Of a stretch of DNA of 64,000 nt, positions 17,746 through 27,495 are shown piece by piece. Positions within the stretch are counted from its first letter, which is position 1; every line of letters begins with the position of its first letter. The stretch is taken from positions 124,001 through 188,000 of the forward strand of contig JAEZZO010000072.1 in the NCBI GenBank assembly GCA_023418475.1. The letters run 5' to 3'. Source of the DNA: Bacillota bacterium. Its GTDB lineage: Bacteria; Bacillota; Clostridia; Lachnospirales; Lachnospiraceae. Both the position numbers and the translations under genes were made by a program. Under the pieces are notes generated by a model. It searched no databases and was not told the origin of the DNA. It was given only the letters and a program-made list of their open reading frames with translations.

Positions 17746-19161
17746 ATGAAAAGATCAGTTTTAGAAAAGAGAATTTCACTGGATTTTTGGGAGAACGCGA
17801 TTGCGATTAATAATGATGAGCTTCCGGAGCTGACAAAGCAGGATTATGAGGAACGTATTCAGAAGCTCTTTGCCATGCCGCAGGCTGAACAATATCAAGC
17901 AATTATTATCTATGGAGATCGCGAGCATTTTTCTAATATTCACTACTTTACAGGCTATGATCCGAGGTGGGAGGAAAGCCTTTTAATCCTGAATAGAAAC
18001 GGGAAGCGGTCTATCCTGGTTGGAAATGAAGGTATTTCATATGTTAATAAGGTTACCATCGATATTAATATTATCTTATATCAAAGCTTCAGCTTAATGG
18101 GACAACCCAATGAGAGCAGTCAGACACTAATGGAAATATTGGAAAGTAGCGGGATCAGTAAAGCTGGAAAAATAGGAATTATCGGGTTTAAAAAATATGA
18201 TAAGGTAGCTCTGGAGAAGGATTGTATTATAACGGATGTTCCGCATTATATCATTGAAACGCTGGCACAGGTAGTTGACAGGGGCAGGCTGGAAAATGCA
18301 ACAGATCTGATGGCGGATAATGAATATGGACTAAAGCATAATATAAGTGCAAAGGAAATCGTTATTTTTGAGGAAGCAGGAACTAAAATATCAAGAAATA
18401 TCTTCAATTGTATAAAGAACCTGAAGCCTGGGATAACAGAACTGGAAGCAGCCTCTTACTGTGGCTTTGACGGCAGTCCGGCAAATATGCATCCAAATTT
18501 TAATTTTGGTGACGAGCATGTGGCTCTGGGACTGAACAGTCCAGAGGGAATGAAGAACTTAGAATATGGGGATCAGGTGGGAGCCGGCTATGGCTTAAGA
18601 GGAAGCCTAGTACATAGAGTCGGTATGTTTATCAGGGATGCAAAGGACTTGAAGCCGGGAAGAGAGAATTATGTGGAGGAATTTTTAAAGCCATATTTTG
18701 AAAATGTTGCCTCTTGGTATGAGATGCTGAGAATCGGCACATCCTGCGGAGATGTCTATCAAATGGTAGATAAGGAGTTAGGTCTTGCAAGGTTTGGCTG
18801 TACCTTGAATCCGGGACATCTGACTCATACGGATGAATGGACGAATTCACCATTCCATAAGGGAAGTAAGGTGAAGCTGAGATCCGGTATGGCTTTTCAA
18901 TGTGATTATACGGTAACCTGGCAAGAGCCTTATATGAGTGCACATATTGAGGATGGACTGGTAATTGCTGATCACAGTTTACTTGAGCAGGTGCATGAGC
19001 TGTCTCGAAGCTGTTATGATCGAATTGTTAAAAGAAAACAGTTCATCAAAGAGGTATTGAATGTCAACCTTCCGGATGAGGTATTGCCATTATCGGATTT
19101 AACCCTGGTTTGCTTCCCGTATATGGCAGATGTTACAACTGTGTTAGCCATCAGGGAATAA
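17746..19161 (+). CDS. M24-fold (creatinase/prolidase-like) protein with altered metal site, paralog B
   Basis: 471 residues, clearly paralogous to the preceding protein along its whole length (IYGDREHFSNIHYFTGYDPRW in two parts, LNPGHLTHTDEW, HIEDGLVIAD). Here too the Asp-x-Gly and second Asp of the metal site are replaced (QVGAGYGLRGSLVHRVG), while the His of NPGH and the Glu of IED are kept. The start is ATG 17746 with AGAGAGGTG upstream; the GTG at 17737 overlaps that site. It starts 13 bases after paralog A, so the two are translated together and may form a heteromer. A strong terminator follows. Confidence 0.8.
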   Translation: MKRSVLEKRISLDFWENAIAINNDELPELTKQDYEERIQKLFAMPQAEQYQAIIIYGDREHFSNIHYFTGYDPRWEESLLILNRNGKRSILVGNEGISYVNKVTIDINIILYQSFSLMGQPNESSQTLMEILESSGISKAGKIGIIGFKKYDKVALEKDCIITDVPHYIIETLAQVVDRGRLENATDLMADNEYGLKHNISAKEIVIFEEAGTKISRNIFNCIKNLKPGITELEAASYCGFDGSPANMHPNFNFGDEHVALGLNSPEGMKNLEYGDQVGAGYGLRGSLVHRVGMFIRDAKDLKPGRENYVEEFLKPYFENVASWYEMLRIGTSCGDVYQMVDKELGLARFGCTLNPGHLTHTDEWTNSPFHKGSKVKLRSGMAFQCDYTVTWQEPYMSAHIEDGLVIADHSLLEQVHELSRSCYDRIVKRKQFIKEVLNVNLPDEVLPLSDLTLVCFPYMADVTTVLAIRE

Positions 19162-19196
19162 AGGTAATACTAACGGGCTTATATTCTGGTATATGG

Positions 19197-19245
19197 GGGT
19201 ATCGCTTCATCATTGAAATCAATGATGAAGCGATACCCTCTTTCT
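19197..19245 (+). terminator. strong terminator of the ABC-peptidase operon
   Basis: An 18-bp perfect stem (GGGTATCGCTTCATCATT with its complement) has a 6-base loop and is followed by TCTTTCT. Confidence 0.9.
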
Positions 19246-19250
19246 ATGTG

Positions 19251-19610
19251 GTGTAAGTCTGGTCACGGTAATCGCCAGTGAGCCGTGTAGCCAAACTCGG
19301 TGCGTTGCAGTAATGTAGGGTGCTAAGCGAGTGGTTAAAGTAACTTCGATAAGAAGTGCGAGCAATCATTCAGACCGTAACATTAAGTGAATTCTGCCGT
19401 AACGTTATCAAGGTCTCCATAAGGAGTACAAAGGGAAGTCGAGCCTAGTACATATGGGGCGAAGATCATGGAACGTGTAAAGAGACTGGAAAGCAGCACG
19501 GAGGACCCCCTCGGTATATAGGAAGTGGTATGTATGAAAAGTGTGGTTCGGAACTGGAGAGACTTACCTAGGAACGTATAAGCAAAAGTGAAATCGGAAG
19601 ATTATACCAC
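19251..19610 (+). mobile_element. group II intron 5' remnant (RNA part only, no maturase)
   Basis: The segment begins GTGTAAG, close to the GUGYG 5' end of group II introns. It then carries the conserved-looking RNA blocks of the intron upstream of the maturase gene, including GTGCTAAGCGAGTGG, AACGTGTAAAGAGACTGG, GTGGTTCGGAACTGGAGAG and AAGTGAAATCGGAAGA, the last normally just before the maturase start. No maturase frame and no domain V/VI end follow, so the element is truncated and probably immobile. It lies directly behind the terminator hairpin at 19197-19245. The following 290 bases up to 19901 hold no gene that I recognise. Confidence 0.65.
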
Positions 19611-19901
19611 AAATAAATCCGCATACCCAATGATACTGGGCAGTGAACTGTAAAAGTTAAATCAATCTTAAATAAAAAAGTCGAATTTAGTAATGACTGT
19701 AAGCAATATTAATGCTATAATAAGAGATGTACAGGACTTTATAGATTTACTGAAGCTTGTAGATAGAAGTGGAATTTTTTTCATTTAGTCAGATCGATTT
19801 TACTTCTTGGACAACTTAATTGTTATCGGAGATAACATAAGGAAGGGAGCACATGTGTATATCCCCTAAGGGATTTTATACAGCGCAGAGAAGAGCAAAT
19901 T

Positions 19902-21608
19902 ATGGATAGAAGAACCAAATTAGCTGTTTTGGGCTTTATAGCTACAGTTTTAATTGTTTTTATAGCAGTGATTTCTATTGTAGTCCAGAAACTGACACCA
20001 AGTAAAGAAGAGATGAAGCTTACGGATTATTATAAGGTAGGAGATTCTGAGGTTCTGGTAATTCTTCAGAACGTAGTATATGAGAAAAAAGGAATGCTTA
20101 TTAACGACCGGATATATCTGGATTATGATACAATAAAAGAGAAATTCAATAAACGTTTTTACTGGGACAGCAATGAGAATATTCTAACCTATACGACACC
20201 TACCGAGATTCTGCGTGTCGAGGCTGACCAATCAGAATACACTATCACCAAAAGCACGATTGAGACAAAAAGTTCTTCGAAGTATCCGATTGTTAAGGTG
20301 TTTGGAAAGCAGGTTTATATTGCACTGGATTTTGTGAAGAAATATTCGGATATAGATTATCAGCATTTTGATAAGCCGGATCGAGTTGTTGTGAACTATA
20401 TCTGGGGAAAATATTTATACTCCGATGTAAACAAAGCAACCCAGCTGCGAACCGAACCCAGTATTAAAAGTCCGGTATTGGTAAAACTTGCGCCTGATAC
20501 AACACTCCAATATGTTGACAAGGAGGAGGCTCCGGTAAAAGGATTTGTGAAGGTTATGACCTCTGACGGTATTAGAGGATATGTAAAAAAGAAGAATTTG
20601 AAAAAAGCATATTATAAAGAGCTTAAAAGCTCCTATCAGGCACCGGAATATAGCTCTCAGTCTAGAACCGGTAAGATCAATATGGTATTCCATCAGGTAT
20701 TTAATAAAGATGCCGCAGGCAATCTGGAGGGTTTGATTGGAGCTACAAAGGGTGTTAATGTGATTTCTCCCACCTGGTTTAGTGTAACGGATGTATCCGG
20801 AACCATATCCTCCCTGGCAACCGAACAATATGTGAAAAAGGCTGGAAAACTAGGGCTGGAGGTCTGGGCACTGGTGAATGATTTCAATAAGGATGTCAGT
20901 ATGAATGACCTGCTAGCCAGTACATCCCATAGAGATACTTTATCCAATGCTTTAATTGAAGCCGCATTAACCTATAAATTAAATGGTATTAATGTTGATT
21001 TCGAGAAGATACCGTCCGAAGCAGGAGAGCATTATATTCAGTTTCTGCGTGAATTGTCAGTAAAATGCAGGAATAACGGTATTGTTCTTTCTGTAGATAA
21101 TTATGTCCCCTCTGCGTATACAGAATATTATGACAGGGAAGAGCAGGGCAAAATTTTGGATTATGTTGTTGTAATGGCCTATGATGAACATTATGCGGGT
21201 TCCGAGGAAGCCGGACCGGTATCCTCTATTAGTTATGTAAGGGATGCAACAGGCAATACACTAAAGATAGTACCGAAGGAAAAAACAATAATTGCAATAC
21301 CTTTCTATACCAGACTATGGAAAGAAACAGAGCAAGGTGAGGTATCTTCTGAGACATATGCGATGACACCGGCTAAAAACCTGATCGCAGATAATGGACT
21401 GAAACCGGAGTGGGATTCGACGATTGGCTGTTACTATATTGAATTTAAGAAGGATGGGGCCACATATAAGATGTGGCAGGAGGAAGATAAATCGGTTGAA
21501 GAAAAAATGAGAGTGATCTATGATGCCGATGTCGCCGGAACAGCAGCCTGGAAGCTTGGGTTGGAATCAAAAAGTGTATGGAATGTAATAGAACGTTATC
21601 TGAATTAA
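19902..21608 (+). CDS. membrane-anchored glycoside hydrolase family 18 protein with SH3-like domain
   Basis: 568 residues. An N-terminal membrane anchor (about 8-30) is followed by a copper-amine-oxidase-N-like or stalk region (to about 170), an SH3-like segment (about 180-235, TQLRTEPSIKSPVLVKL) and a GH18 TIM barrel (about 250-568). The GH18 catalytic motif appears as LNGINVDFEKIP, where the Glu is the acid. The protein would act outside the cell on peptidoglycan or a related GlcNAc polymer. Related Firmicute proteins occur in spore or cell-wall remodelling. It stands alone between the intron remnant and pth; the ribosome binding site is weak. Confidence 0.88.
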   Translation: MDRRTKLAVLGFIATVLIVFIAVISIVVQKLTPSKEEMKLTDYYKVGDSEVLVILQNVVYEKKGMLINDRIYLDYDTIKEKFNKRFYWDSNENILTYTTPTEILRVEADQSEYTITKSTIETKSSSKYPIVKVFGKQVYIALDFVKKYSDIDYQHFDKPDRVVVNYIWGKYLYSDVNKATQLRTEPSIKSPVLVKLAPDTTLQYVDKEEAPVKGFVKVMTSDGIRGYVKKKNLKKAYYKELKSSYQAPEYSSQSRTGKINMVFHQVFNKDAAGNLEGLIGATKGVNVISPTWFSVTDVSGTISSLATEQYVKKAGKLGLEVWALVNDFNKDVSMNDLLASTSHRDTLSNALIEAALTYKLNGINVDFEKIPSEAGEHYIQFLRELSVKCRNNGIVLSVDNYVPSAYTEYYDREEQGKILDYVVVMAYDEHYAGSEEAGPVSSISYVRDATGNTLKIVPKEKTIIAIPFYTRLWKETEQGEVSSETYAMTPAKNLIADNGLKPEWDSTIGCYYIEFKKDGATYKMWQEEDKSVEEKMRVIYDADVAGTAAWKLGLESKSVWNVIERYLN

Positions 21609-21820
21609 CAGGATGATATAGGAAGAAGTAAGAAAACTTTACTTCGTAAAAGACAACCACTGATTAAAATATACTGAACGGATATTCGAAGCGTCATATA
21701 TTTCAATCGGTGGTTTTTGCAGTGTAAGAGATTGTATTTTACAGTTGCCACCAACATTCTTAAGGATTATAATGAATAGCAGACAGAACCGGAAGCCCGG
21801 AAAAACTCGGATATGGAAAA

Positions 21821-21849
21821 TGCACGCAGCATATGCACAGGAATGGAGA
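21821..21849 (+). promoter_or_regulatory. leader hairpin plus Shine-Dalgarno of pth
   Basis: TGCA (21821-21824) can pair with TGCA (21834-21837), then CAGGAATGGAG leads to the start at 21854. It is a weak-stem member of the recurrent leader motif. Confidence 0.4.
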
Positions 21850-21853
21850 AAAA

Positions 21854-22423
21854 ATGCACATTATTATAGGGTTGGGAAACCCAACAGATAAATATCAGGC
21901 AACAAGACATAATATTGGATGGGATGCGATTACAAGATTATCGGACGATTACAGGATTTCCATGGATTTTACAAAGCATAAGGCTCTTTGCGGAAAAGGA
22001 TTTATAGAGGGGGAAAAGGTAATACTGGCAAAACCGCTCACCTATATGAATTTAAGCGGAGAAAGTGTTCGGGAATTGGTGGATTTTTATAAGGTTTCAC
22101 CGGAGGAGATTATAGTAATTTATGATGATATCAGTTTGGAGGTCGGTCAGCTTCGAATTCGTAAGAAGGGCAGTGCCGGCGGACATAACGGAATTAAAAG
22201 TATTATAAGCCATCTGGGGACAGAAGAATTTCCAAGAATTAAGGTAGGAGTCGGTGATAAACCCAGAGATTGGGATCTTGCGGATTATGTGCTTTCAAGA
22301 TTTCAAACACAGGAGCAGCCAATTATCCGGGAAGCCTTACAAGATAGCTCAGATGCCTGCAAGTTGATTATAACTTCCGGGATTGATGCTGCTATGAATC
22401 AATATAATAAAAAGAAGAAATAG
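21854..22423 (+). CDS. pth: peptidyl-tRNA hydrolase
   Basis: 189 residues counted from ATG 21854, which has GGAATGGAG 5-7 bases upstream; the ATG at 21833 lies inside the leader hairpin. Conserved Pth segments are IIIGLGNPTDKYQATRHNIG with the catalytic His, LAKPLTYMNLSGESV and VIYDDISLEVGQLRIRKKGS. The enzyme frees tRNA from prematurely released peptidyl-tRNA. It is followed 21 bases later by mfd, the standard Firmicute order. Confidence 0.97.
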   Translation: MHIIIGLGNPTDKYQATRHNIGWDAITRLSDDYRISMDFTKHKALCGKGFIEGEKVILAKPLTYMNLSGESVRELVDFYKVSPEEIIVIYDDISLEVGQLRIRKKGSAGGHNGIKSIISHLGTEEFPRIKVGVGDKPRDWDLADYVLSRFQTQEQPIIREALQDSSDACKLIITSGIDAAMNQYNKKKK

Positions 22424-22444
22424 CGGGATATAGGAGGATATACC

Positions 22445-25400
22445 TTGAAAACCTTTACAGCACCCCTGAAGGAGTTAAAGGAGTTTAATGATATCAGGGA
22501 TAATATCATATTGAAAAACCTGCCGGTACAAGTTACCGGCTGTATTGATTCCCAGAAATGCCATCTGATAAGTGGACTGGGTGAGGGATACCGATATAAA
22601 GTTATTGTAACCTACAACGATTTGAAGGCAAAGGAAATTTACGAAGATTATCGGCTATATGACCGGGAAGTTTATCTCTATCCTGCAAAGGATATCATTT
22701 TTTACAGTGCTGATATTCACGGGAATGCAATTGTAAGGGAGCGGCTTCGAATTCTTCAGAAAATTATAGAGAAAAAAGATGCCACCATTATCGTAACACT
22801 GGATGGAGGAATGGATCGGTTACTGCCGCTTGAATTAGTGAAGGAGCGGATTATCACAATTACACAGACCTCGGTCATCAAGATGGAGGAATTGAATGCT
22901 GCGCTGGTGCACCTTGGCTATGAAAGACAGGCACAGGTAGAATCACCGGGAGATTTTGCTGTCAGGGGTGGGATAATTGATATCTTCCCGCTTACAGAGG
23001 ATACGCCTTACCGTGTTGAGCTTTGGGGTGATGAGATTGATTCAATCAGAACCTTTGATGTCAGCAGTCAGCGTTCTATAGAGCAGGTAGAGCAGCTGGT
23101 AATCTACCCGGCGGCAGAGATCATTCCGGATGAGAATCGGATGAAGGCCGGTATTAAGAGGCTCGAAGAGGAAGAAAAACAATATTATAAAAAACTGCGA
23201 GATCAGTTTAAGACGGAAGAAGCAGCCAGGATTCATCAGATAGTCTCAGAATTTAAGGATAATTTGGGCGGCTTTCAAGGCTCTATGGCACTGGAAAGCT
23301 ATATCAATTATTTTTATGACCGGACGGTCAGCCTTTTTCATTATTTTGATCAGGAGGACACCATATTTTTTATGGATGAGCCAGGCAGAATTATTGAAAA
23401 GGGAGAGGCAGTAGAGACAGAATTTCATGAGGGTATGATCGGACGTATCGAGAAGGGATATATTCTTCCCGGGCAGATGGACGTTATCTATGGCTATAAG
23501 GAAGTAATGGGCTTTCTTGCGAATAAAACATTGATCCTGGTCAGTACCATGGAGGTTAAAAATAATTTTTATACACCGAAGAAAAAATATGATTTTACGG
23601 TTCAGACGGTAGCATCTTATCATAAGAATTTTGACGTACTGGTTAAGGATCTAGAGCGTTGGAAAAAGAATAAATACCGTGTCATTCTGCTTTCCGGATC
23701 GAGAACCAGAGCGATGAGGCTAAGCGAAGACCTGCAGGAATATAATCTGAATGCTTTCTATAGTGAGGATATGGACCGTATGCTGCAAAGCGGTGAGATT
23801 ATGGTGGCTTACGGTAATTTAAGAAGAGGTTTTGAATATCCTCTGATCAAGCTGGTTGTAATATCTGAAAGTGATATATTCGGCTCCGAAAAAAAGAAGA
23901 AGCGGAAAAAATCTTCCTATGAAGGTAATAAGATACAGAGCTTTACAGAGCTCACACCAGGTGACTTTGTTGTGCATGAAAACCATGGTCTTGGAATCTA
24001 TAAGGGCATAGAGAAAATAGAAGTAGATAAGGTGACTAAGGATTATATCAAAATAGAGTACGGCGGCGGAGGCGTGTTATATATTCTTGCAACAGGCCTG
24101 GATGTGATTCAGAAATATTCAGGTTCTGAGGGCAGAAAACCGAAGCTGAACAAGCTAAATTCAATTGAATGGAAGAATACCAAGGCTAAGGTTAGAGGAG
24201 CTGTCAAGGAGATTGCGAAGGATCTGGTGGATCTATATGCGCAGAGACAGTCGAAGGCTGGCTACCAGTTCAGCTCCGATACTGTTTGGCAGAAGGAGTT
24301 TGAGGAAGCATTTCCTTATGAAGAAACCGATGATCAGCTGAATGCAATCGAAGCGACTAAAAACGATATGGAAAGTTCACGCATTATGGACCGCCTGATT
24401 TGCGGTGATGTTGGTTACGGTAAGACAGAGATTGCGATCCGTGCGGCATTTAAGGCTGTATCAGACGGGAAGCAGGTGGTGGTTCTGGTGCCTACAACCA
24501 TACTGGCGCAGCAGCATTACAATACTCTGGTACAGCGTATGATGGATTTTCCGGTAAGCGTTGATGTAATGTCGCGTTTTCGAAGTCCCACGGAGCAGAA
24601 GAAGACACTCGAACGATTGAAAAAAGGCAGTCTTGATATTGTAGTCGGGACGCATAGAGTATTATCAAATGATGTGAAATTCAAGAACCTGGGCCTGCTG
24701 ATTGTGGATGAAGAACAGAGATTTGGTGTGACTCATAAGGAAAAAATCAAACAGCTTAAAAAAGATGTGGATGTACTCACACTTACGGCTACTCCGATAC
24801 CGAGAACTCTTCATATGAGTCTCGTCGGGATCAGAGATATGAGTGTGCTGGATGAACCGCCGGTGGATCGTCTGCCGATACAGACCTATGTTCTGGAGCA
24901 TAATGATGAGATTATTCGGGAAGCTATCAGCCGTGAGCTGGCTAGAGGCGGACAGGTCTATTATGTCTATAACCGGGTAAATGGTATTGATGATGTGGCG
25001 GACACGGTCGCCAAGCTGGTTCCGGAAGCGAACGTTGCTTTTGCACATGGACAAATGAATGAACACACCCTGGAGAAGATTATGTTTGAGTTTATTTCCG
25101 GGGAAATTGATGTATTGGTATCAACAACTATTATTGAAACAGGACTGGATATATCAAATGTGAACACGATGATTATTGATGATGCAGACCGTCTGGGCTT
25201 GTCACAGCTCTATCAGCTAAGGGGGCGTGTCGGACGATCTAACCGTACAGCCTATGCATTCTTAATGTATCGAAGAGATAAGATGCTGAAGGAAATAGCC
25301 GAAAAGAGATTGCATGCAATAAAAGAATTTACGGAGCTTGGGTCAGGCTTCAAGATAGCCATGCGTGATCTTGAAATCCGTGGTGCAGGTAACTTACTGG

Positions 25401-25975
25401 GAGCGGAACAGAGCGGTCACATGGAAGCCGTCGGGTATGACCTTTATTGTAAGATGTTAAATGAGGCAGTCAGATCCGTTAAAGGGGAAGAGACGGAGGA
25501 GGAAACCTTCGAAACCACTGTGGATATGGATTTGGATGCTTATATTCCGTCTACCTATATTAAAAATGAGGTTCAGAAACTGGATGTATATAAGCGGATA
25601 GCGGAGATCGAAAATGAAGAGGAAATGATGGATATGCAGGAAGAGCTGGTGGACCGTTTCGGAGATCTGCCGTCTGCCGTTAATAATTTACTGAACATTG
25701 CATTACTGAAAGCAATTTGTCACCATGTATTCATAGCAGGACTTACTCATAAGGAAAATGAGGTGAAGCTGGTGATGTATCCAAAAGCAAAACTGGCGGT
25801 AGAAAAGCTGCCGGAGATTCTGTCAAAGCATAAAAATAATTTGAAATTAATACCGCAGGCGAATCCTTATTTCGTTTATAAAATCCCCTCGAATCCGAAG
25901 GGAAAGACGGATGCGCTTTTAGTCTTTGAACATTTACGGAAGCTTTTGGCGGATTTCGAAATAATCAGACAGTAA
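22445..25975 (+). CDS. mfd: transcription-repair coupling factor Mfd
   Basis: 1176 residues starting at TTG 22445 with AGGAGG 7 bases upstream. The domain order is a UvrB-like N-terminal part, the RNA polymerase-interacting domain (about 480-570, GDFVVHENHGLGIYKG), an SF2 translocase with Walker A GDVGYGKTE and DEEQRFG, the TRG motif region (GAGNLLGAEQSGHM) and the C-terminal D7 domain that masks UvrA binding. The protein releases stalled RNA polymerase at lesions and recruits UvrA. It is the second gene of pth-mfd-prsA. Confidence 0.97.
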   Translation: MKTFTAPLKELKEFNDIRDNIILKNLPVQVTGCIDSQKCHLISGLGEGYRYKVIVTYNDLKAKEIYEDYRLYDREVYLYPAKDIIFYSADIHGNAIVRERLRILQKIIEKKDATIIVTLDGGMDRLLPLELVKERIITITQTSVIKMEELNAALVHLGYERQAQVESPGDFAVRGGIIDIFPLTEDTPYRVELWGDEIDSIRTFDVSSQRSIEQVEQLVIYPAAEIIPDENRMKAGIKRLEEEEKQYYKKLRDQFKTEEAARIHQIVSEFKDNLGGFQGSMALESYINYFYDRTVSLFHYFDQEDTIFFMDEPGRIIEKGEAVETEFHEGMIGRIEKGYILPGQMDVIYGYKEVMGFLANKTLILVSTMEVKNNFYTPKKKYDFTVQTVASYHKNFDVLVKDLERWKKNKYRVILLSGSRTRAMRLSEDLQEYNLNAFYSEDMDRMLQSGEIMVAYGNLRRGFEYPLIKLVVISESDIFGSEKKKKRKKSSYEGNKIQSFTELTPGDFVVHENHGLGIYKGIEKIEVDKVTKDYIKIEYGGGGVLYILATGLDVIQKYSGSEGRKPKLNKLNSIEWKNTKAKVRGAVKEIAKDLVDLYAQRQSKAGYQFSSDTVWQKEFEEAFPYEETDDQLNAIEATKNDMESSRIMDRLICGDVGYGKTEIAIRAAFKAVSDGKQVVVLVPTTILAQQHYNTLVQRMMDFPVSVDVMSRFRSPTEQKKTLERLKKGSLDIVVGTHRVLSNDVKFKNLGLLIVDEEQRFGVTHKEKIKQLKKDVDVLTLTATPIPRTLHMSLVGIRDMSVLDEPPVDRLPIQTYVLEHNDEIIREAISRELARGGQVYYVYNRVNGIDDVADTVAKLVPEANVAFAHGQMNEHTLEKIMFEFISGEIDVLVSTTIIETGLDISNVNTMIIDDADRLGLSQLYQLRGRVGRSNRTAYAFLMYRRDKMLKEIAEKRLHAIKEFTELGSGFKIAMRDLEIRGAGNLLGAEQSGHMEAVGYDLYCKMLNEAVRSVKGEETEEETFETTVDMDLDAYIPSTYIKNEVQKLDVYKRIAEIENEEEMMDMQEELVDRFGDLPSAVNNLLNIALLKAICHHVFIAGLTHKENEVKLVMYPKAKLAVEKLPEILSKHKNNLKLIPQANPYFVYKIPSNPKGKTDALLVFEHLRKLLADFEIIRQ

Positions 25976-26046
25976 GAAAGGATATCTGTAACACACACTA
26001 TTAATCCCAATAGGATAGTGCCTGTATCAATCTAGATTAACTGCTA

Positions 26047-26074
26047 TGCGCAAGAAACCTGCGCAGGAATGGGG
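26047..26074 (+). promoter_or_regulatory. leader hairpin plus Shine-Dalgarno of the PrsA-like gene
   Basis: TGCGCA (26047-26052) pairs with TGCGCA (26060-26065), a 6-bp stem with a 7-base loop, directly followed by GGAATGGGG and the start at 26081. Confidence 0.5.
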
Positions 26075-26080
26075 TATGAA

Positions 26081-27481
26081 ATGAATAAAAGAGTAAGCCT
26101 TGCGCTTGTTATATTAATGATGATAATACTTTTGCCTGCCTGCCAAACAAAGGCGGAGCGCTATGAACTGACAAATTATATGGGAAAATCTATTTCTTCC
26201 TTTGAGAGAAAATCCGACACAAAATTACAAACACAAAGCAATGGAGTGTATGTTATGCAGAACGTAGTTCAGGTAATTGCACCAAAGAAGAAAGTAAATT
26301 CCATAACATTACTAAAAAATGCCGGAAAATATACAATCTTCGGAGTCAGTATTGGTATGGGAAAATCAGCAGCAGATAAAGTGCTGAGCGAGACCTTTGG
26401 AAAAGAGGTTATGAAAACAACGGATGAAGCGAAGAATGCTATAAACTATTCCTATTTGAAGAAAGAAAAGCAGCTATATATTTCATATGATAAGGATAAG
26501 GAAACTGTAACGGAGCTTTCTTATTATACCATATCTGCTTCTGAGGAAAAGGCGGCTGAGGAAAAAGAAGCTTCAAATTCAGGGCAGATGATGCTGTCGG
26601 TGGGAAAAACGAAGGTTTATTATAATGAAGCCATGGTTTATTTAAAGTCAGTACAGAATAATTACGAAAACGAATACGGAAATGGTATATGGGGGGTAAA
26701 TCTTCTCAGTAATGGAGAAACCTTCGGAAAGATGATTAAGGATGAAGTAGTCGATCAGATTGTAGAATTAAAAATATTGAAAGCGGAAGCGGAAAAACAG
26801 AATATCACTCTGTCCGAGGAAGAAAAGGCAGATGCAGCATCTTTTGCCAGAGTTCATTTTAAGAAAATTACGGAGGAAGATAAAAAACGATATCTGATAA
26901 CAGAAGAGCTTTTGCAGCAGGTCTATGAGGATAATCTTCTGGCAAACAAGATGTTTGAAAATCTGACTATTAATGTGGATACCAATGTGCCGGAGGAGAA
27001 GGCAAAGCAGATTACAGTGCAGGATATCTATATTCAGAACTACAGTCTGAATTCAGAAGGCAAGCAGGTAGCATTGTCCGAAGAAGATAAAAAGGAGGCT
27101 TACGAAAAGGTAAAGACTCTTTATAAACAAGCGAAAAAGACAGAGGATTTTAAGACGCTGGCAGAATCAAATTCTGAAGCAAAGACGACGGAATACACCT
27201 TCGGCAAGAACCAGGCACCGGAAGAGTATGGTGAAGTTTTTGAAAAAACGGCTTTTTCTTTAAAAACCGGTGAAATCAGCAGTATTATTACAACAGATAA
27301 CGGTTGGCATATTTTGTATTGTGTATCTGATTTTAACGAAGATGCAACTACTCAGGTGAAAGAACGTATTATTAATGATCGGCGTAACGATATGTTCAAG
27401 CAGCTGTATGAAAAATGGTCAGCTGATTATGATGTGATAGTGAATAATGAGGCATGGAATACGATCTCTTTTGCTTCCTGA
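26081..27481 (+). CDS. parvulin-type peptidyl-prolyl isomerase lipoprotein (PrsA/SurA-like)
   Basis: 466 residues. The lipoprotein signal ends in LLPACQTK. An N-terminal region of about 150 residues is unrecognised. A SurA-like chaperone segment follows (about 160-290) and then a parvulin domain (about 305-410) with TEYTFGKNQAPEEYGEVFEKTAFSLKTGEIS spread over two blocks and DNGWHILY. It would assist folding of exported proteins outside the membrane. The start ATG 26081 is preferred over 26069 because GGGG lies 6 bases upstream. It follows mfd, as in many clostridia, and ends convergent with the PAP2 gene only 14 bases away. Confidence 0.88.
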   Translation: MNKRVSLALVILMMIILLPACQTKAERYELTNYMGKSISSFERKSDTKLQTQSNGVYVMQNVVQVIAPKKKVNSITLLKNAGKYTIFGVSIGMGKSAADKVLSETFGKEVMKTTDEAKNAINYSYLKKEKQLYISYDKDKETVTELSYYTISASEEKAAEEKEASNSGQMMLSVGKTKVYYNEAMVYLKSVQNNYENEYGNGIWGVNLLSNGETFGKMIKDEVVDQIVELKILKAEAEKQNITLSEEEKADAASFARVHFKKITEEDKKRYLITEELLQQVYEDNLLANKMFENLTINVDTNVPEEKAKQITVQDIYIQNYSLNSEGKQVALSEEDKKEAYEKVKTLYKQAKKTEDFKTLAESNSEAKTTEYTFGKNQAPEEYGEVFEKTAFSLKTGEISSIITTDNGWHILYCVSDFNEDATTQVKERIINDRRNDMFKQLYEKWSADYDVIVNNEAWNTISFAS

Positions 27482-27495
27482 TAGGATCGATCTAT

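Noticed and set aside
19251..19610. GTGGTTCGGAAC block as a possible tRNA T-arm
   Set aside because: No acceptor, D or anticodon arms can be placed around it, and the surrounding sequence fits group II intron RNA instead.
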